DNA from: Clostridia bacterium
GTDB lineage: Bacteria; Bacillota; Clostridia; Oscillospirales; Acutalibacteraceae
Length of the DNA: 64,000 bases
Direction of reading: 5' to 3'
Assembly (NCBI GenBank): GCA_017410605.1
Contig: JAFQQN010000015.1
Coordinates: 97,699 to 161,698 of the forward strand
The translations under genes were made by a program, and so were the position numbers. Shown piece after piece: positions 61,609 through 64,000 of this stretch. How positions within the stretch are numbered: position 1 is the stretch's first letter; every line of letters begins with the position of its first letter. A model generated the notes under the pieces. It did not search any database. It had not been told where the DNA came from and saw only the letters and a list, made by a program, of their open reading frames with translations.

Positions 61609-62532
61609 ATGGAACATATTACTATTGGAAGAAAGTATAATGAAGGCAAGGTTGCTTTTGTGGAATGTGTAAAAGACGGATCGCTTGATGATATCAATAT
61701 CAAGTGTAAGTGTTTTTTGCTCGTTGTACTCACTAAAGGAAAGTTGGAATTTAAAGTTGGCGGTGAGAAAGTTACTGCTAATGCTCCATCTTTTTTGTGC
61801 TTTGATGAGTCCGAAAACCCTATGTTTGTTTCAAAATCAAAAGCTCGTTACACCTGTGTATATTTTCATCCCAAATTCTTAAATATTAATATGACCTTTG
61901 AACTTTTACGTTCCAGTAAATATGGTGATATTGCTACCACCCACGATATGTTTATGTTAAAACCGTTTACCCGCAAAGCGTATGTGATACCTATTGCCGA
62001 AACACAGGCAGAAAAAATCGAACAATCCGCTGACTATATGTTAGAGGAACTAACCGAGCAAAGAGATTGGTATTGGTCTTGTAGAGGCCGTTCCTACTTT
62101 ATGGAGATTATTATTGCCTTAGAACGTATGTACGGTCTCATAGGTTATGGATTAACTCATCAAAAATCGGATAACGCACCAATTATTAAAAATCCCAAAC
62201 TTCGCGATGCCGTACTTTACATAGAGGGACATTATAGCGAGAATATAACTCTTTCTAATATAACGGCTAACGCAGGAATAAACCACACAACTCTTACCGC
62301 ACTTATGAAAGAAGAACTTGGTTGTACGGCAATTGAATATTTGATGCAGTACCGAATTACCATTGCGAAAAAGCAACTCGCTTTTACCGATGTGCCTATC
62401 AAAGATATTTCTAATATGGTAGGGTTCAAAACGGTACAACACTTCAACCGTATTTTCAAGCAAATCACAGGCACAACCCCTGCTGACTTTCGTAAAACGG
62501 CGGTGCAAAAGCGAAAGGATGAGATTAAATGA
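61609..62532 (+). CDS. AraC-family transcriptional regulator
   Basis: A 307-residue regulator with an N-terminal cupin-like sensor (KCFLLVVLTKGKLEFKVGGEKV, about residues 25-100). The C-terminal AraC domain is at about 195-300: ENITLSNITANAGINHTTLTALMKEELG and ISNMVGFKTVQHFNRIFKQITGTTPADFRK. The frame is open to 61555, but GGTGGAGAC precedes the ATG at 61609 and the upstream ATG coincides with the promoter. It overlaps the lipoprotein gene by 4 nt. Target unknown. Confidence 0.88.
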   Translation: MEHITIGRKYNEGKVAFVECVKDGSLDDINIKCKCFLLVVLTKGKLEFKVGGEKVTANAPSFLCFDESENPMFVSKSKARYTCVYFHPKFLNINMTFELLRSSKYGDIATTHDMFMLKPFTRKAYVIPIAETQAEKIEQSADYMLEELTEQRDWYWSCRGRSYFMEIIIALERMYGLIGYGLTHQKSDNAPIIKNPKLRDAVLYIEGHYSENITLSNITANAGINHTTLTALMKEELGCTAIEYLMQYRITIAKKQLAFTDVPIKDISNMVGFKTVQHFNRIFKQITGTTPADFRKTAVQKRKDEIK

Positions 62533-63044
62533 AGAAATTTATAACATTAATTATTTGTATATTGTTATTATTAAGTGCTTCGGCTTGCACAACATCAGTT
62601 TCAAAGCCAAGCGATAATTCCTCAAAACCAAACACCGAAAATTCCATATCGCTCATTAGAGCGTTAAGAGGCACCGATAATATTTCTATTATAAAAAGCT
62701 TATCAATTGTTCATGAATATGGCGCTGATAAAACAAAAATCACCGACAGTAATGATTGGACCTTTTTGGAAAAATACACTTATAGTCATATTTATCCTTC
62801 CGAAGAATTAAGCGTACTGTTCACCTTCCCCGGAACGAATATTATACAAATTGACAATTCCGGAGAACAGCTGTATCTTATGAAAGACGGAAGCATTGTA
62901 AAACAAGAAATGTGCGGAGACAGCGAAGTTACTAATAGAACTTATGAAGTCTATCAAGCTGAAGAAAAATATATGTTAAATGAGGAAAGACTTATTACAC
63001 TGCTGAAAAAATATGATAACAGTATAACTGATAAGAAAAGGTGA
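62529..63044 (+). CDS. Putative lipoprotein
   Basis: A 171-residue exported protein. The N-terminus MKKFITLIICILLLLSASAC is a lipoprotein signal with lipobox SASAC, Cys at residue 20. A Ser/Asn-rich spacer and a folded domain of about 120 residues with no recognised family follow. Its start overlaps the AraC stop (ATGA), so it is translationally coupled to the regulator, which may sense through or respond to it. Function unknown. Confidence 0.75.
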   Translation: MKKFITLIICILLLLSASACTTSVSKPSDNSSKPNTENSISLIRALRGTDNISIIKSLSIVHEYGADKTKITDSNDWTFLEKYTYSHIYPSEELSVLFTFPGTNIIQIDNSGEQLYLMKDGSIVKQEMCGDSEVTNRTYEVYQAEEKYMLNEERLITLLKKYDNSITDKKR

Positions 63045-63049
63045 TTTAA

Positions 63050-63391
63050 ATGGAAAATAAGATTATAGAACTTGAGAACCGTATAAAAAAATTAGAGGCA
63101 ATACTTGAAAATATCGAGTTTTCAGGTGATGGATTAAATATTACATTTAACAAAACTCCCATTAATTCCCTTGAAATCTCAGGCGATGGTGCGAACATGG
63201 ATTACAGACATTGTCTGATAGGTTATGATTCCAATCTTGAAGAACTAGAAGAATTAGAAGATGCTGCAGATGATTTAGAATGCCGTGTAGATGATATCAA
63301 ATGTGCGGCAGAAGACGCAAAATCTATACTTAATGATATAGAACCTAAGGTCATAGCTTTGTTGGAAAAGTTAAAGGAAATAAAAGTATAA
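63050..63391 (+). CDS. Small acidic coiled-coil protein
   Basis: A 113-residue protein with an N-terminal heptad helix, KIIELENRIKKLEAILENIE, that predicts a coiled coil. A short central beta-rich part with an internal repeat (SGDGLNI and SGDGANM) comes next, then a second long acidic helix, LEELEELEDAADDLE, continuing to the C-terminus. GGTG precedes the ATG 5 nt after the lipoprotein gene. It probably oligomerises. No family recognised. Confidence 0.65.
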   Translation: MENKIIELENRIKKLEAILENIEFSGDGLNITFNKTPINSLEISGDGANMDYRHCLIGYDSNLEELEELEDAADDLECRVDDIKCAAEDAKSILNDIEPKVIALLEKLKEIKV

Positions 63392-63403
63392 AAGGTGAGA
63401 AAA

Positions 63404-63853
63404 ATGCGTGAACCATATCAAATATTATCAATTCCATATCGTGTAGTTGACGGTAAGCCATTGTTCTGTATATTTCGCAGGGCAGATAGTAGCTATTGGC
63501 AATTTATTGCCGGAGGTGTTGAAAACGGAGAAACAACGATTGAAGCTGCCAAAAGAGAAACAATAGAAGAAATTGGTGTTGAGCCAAAAAATATTAAGCA
63601 ACTTACCTGTGTTGCCTATGTTCCGGCAGAAGTTATTGCGCAAAGCAGAAGACAACATTGGGACAAAAACACCTTTGTTATTCCCGAATATTCGTTTGCC
63701 TTTGAGTGTGATTCAGAGCCTTTATTATCAAATGAACATGCTGAATATAAATGGCTTACATATAATGAGGCGCGAAAACTATTAAAATGGGATTCTAATA
63801 AGGTTGCTATGTATGAAATCAATTGTAAGTTGCAACTTTTGAGTAGCATATGA
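63404..63853 (+). CDS. NUDIX hydrolase
   Basis: A 149-residue pyrophosphohydrolase. The Nudix box is GGVENGETTIEAAKRETIEEIG near residues 36-57, intact in all metal-binding acids. Flanking residues (RRADSSYWQFIAGG) resemble dATP pyrophosphohydrolase/NudB-like enzymes. AAGGTG lies before the ATG at 63404; an in-frame GTG at 63395 overlaps that site. It is part of the co-directional run from the AraC gene. Substrate unknown. Confidence 0.88.
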   Translation: MREPYQILSIPYRVVDGKPLFCIFRRADSSYWQFIAGGVENGETTIEAAKRETIEEIGVEPKNIKQLTCVAYVPAEVIAQSRRQHWDKNTFVIPEYSFAFECDSEPLLSNEHAEYKWLTYNEARKLLKWDSNKVAMYEINCKLQLLSSI

Positions 63854-63867
63854 AAGGTATTAACATA

Positions 63868-64000
63868 ATGGATAAAAGATTAGTTGGAAAATGGTATAAA
63901 AAAGATTTGGGTGAAACCATTAACATTTTCGATGAAAGCCCACTTCGTATGAAAATGTCCTTTACATCAAGCGGTTATTATAACTTTGAGCCTAACTGTG
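63868..64000 (+). CDS. Unrecognised protein, 3'-truncated by window edge
   Basis: Reading from ATG 63868, after AAAGG 11 nt upstream, gives MDKRLVGKWYKKDLGETINI and stays open to the last base. An in-frame ATG at 63850 overlapping the NUDIX stop is the alternative start. The G-K-W-Y opening recalls small beta-barrel (lipocalin-like) folds, but too little is visible to assign a family. Confidence 0.6.
   Translation, partial: MDKRLVGKWYKKDLGETINIFDESPLRMKMSFTSSGYYNFEPNC

Noticed and set aside
1..64000. tRNA or rRNA genes, CRISPR arrays, insertion sequences
   Set aside because: No cloverleaf with conserved tRNA boxes, no regularly spaced repeats, and no transposase genes were seen anywhere in the window.

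Overview
The window reads as a chromosomal segment of a low-GC, spore-forming member of the Firmicutes, class Clostridia, possibly Oscillospirales. The gene content and order support this: yicC-remA-gmk-rpoZ, priA-def-fmt-rsmB-rlmN-prpC-prkC-rsgA-thiN-spoVM, cwlD, AddAB recombination, ThyX-type thymidylate synthesis, and frequent TTG/GTG starts behind strong AGGAGG-like ribosome binding sites. The class assignment rests on synteny and protein style; the order is only an inference.

Layout. 1-4.3 kb: the 3' part of pyruvate kinase, rpmB, a HAD phosphatase, an MFS permease and dCMP deaminase. 4.3-7.1 kb: the uxuA-uxuB mannonate (hexuronate) pathway, divergent from an AraC regulator. 7.2-14 kb: addB-addA. 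14-18.9 kb: a sugar-like catabolic locus in which araC plus a cytoplasmic double beta-helix protein are divergent from an AroD-like dehydratase plus an NAD(P)-dependent epimerase. 19-29 kb: nucleotide and cell-wall housekeeping (prs, thyX, tmk, DJ-1, fau, mltG, U32, class B PBP, yicC, remA, gmk, rpoZ). 29-40 kb: the priA-to-spoVM superoperon, including two genes too short for usual ORF calling (a 48-residue membrane protein and 26-residue SpoVM). 40-48 kb, minus strand: polysaccharide genes (O-antigen ligase-like, nucleotidyltransferase, sugar transferase), rlmB, and a 1006-residue protein that looks like a catalytically degenerate P-type ATPase. 48-53.3 kb: an FAD oxidoreductase, a transaldolase/deoR pair, radA and cwlD.

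53.5-64 kb is accessory. It holds an ASCH-GNAT fusion with a P-loop kinase and a short pyrophosphatase, a CE2-like lipoprotein esterase, a large serine recombinase, a reverse transcriptase, a methyltransferase, an AraC-lipoprotein-coiled-coil-NUDIX run and a partial gene at the edge.

The most notable locus is 58741-60463. A reverse transcriptase of the unknown-group/defence type (motif YSDD) is preceded by about 300 nt of highly structured, apparently non-coding RNA with its own promoter. Directly upstream of the -35 box lies a 17/18 match to the CIRCE operator of the heat-shock repressor HrcA. This suggests a DRT2-like defence reverse transcriptase under proteostasis control, next to a site-specific recombinase. 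A second regulatory find is at 61264-61492: a leader peptide MFSIIIRRRR with a strong ribosome binding site, a paired leader and an intrinsic terminator ahead of a methyltransferase gene. This is the layout of antibiotic-inducible ribosome-mediated attenuation.
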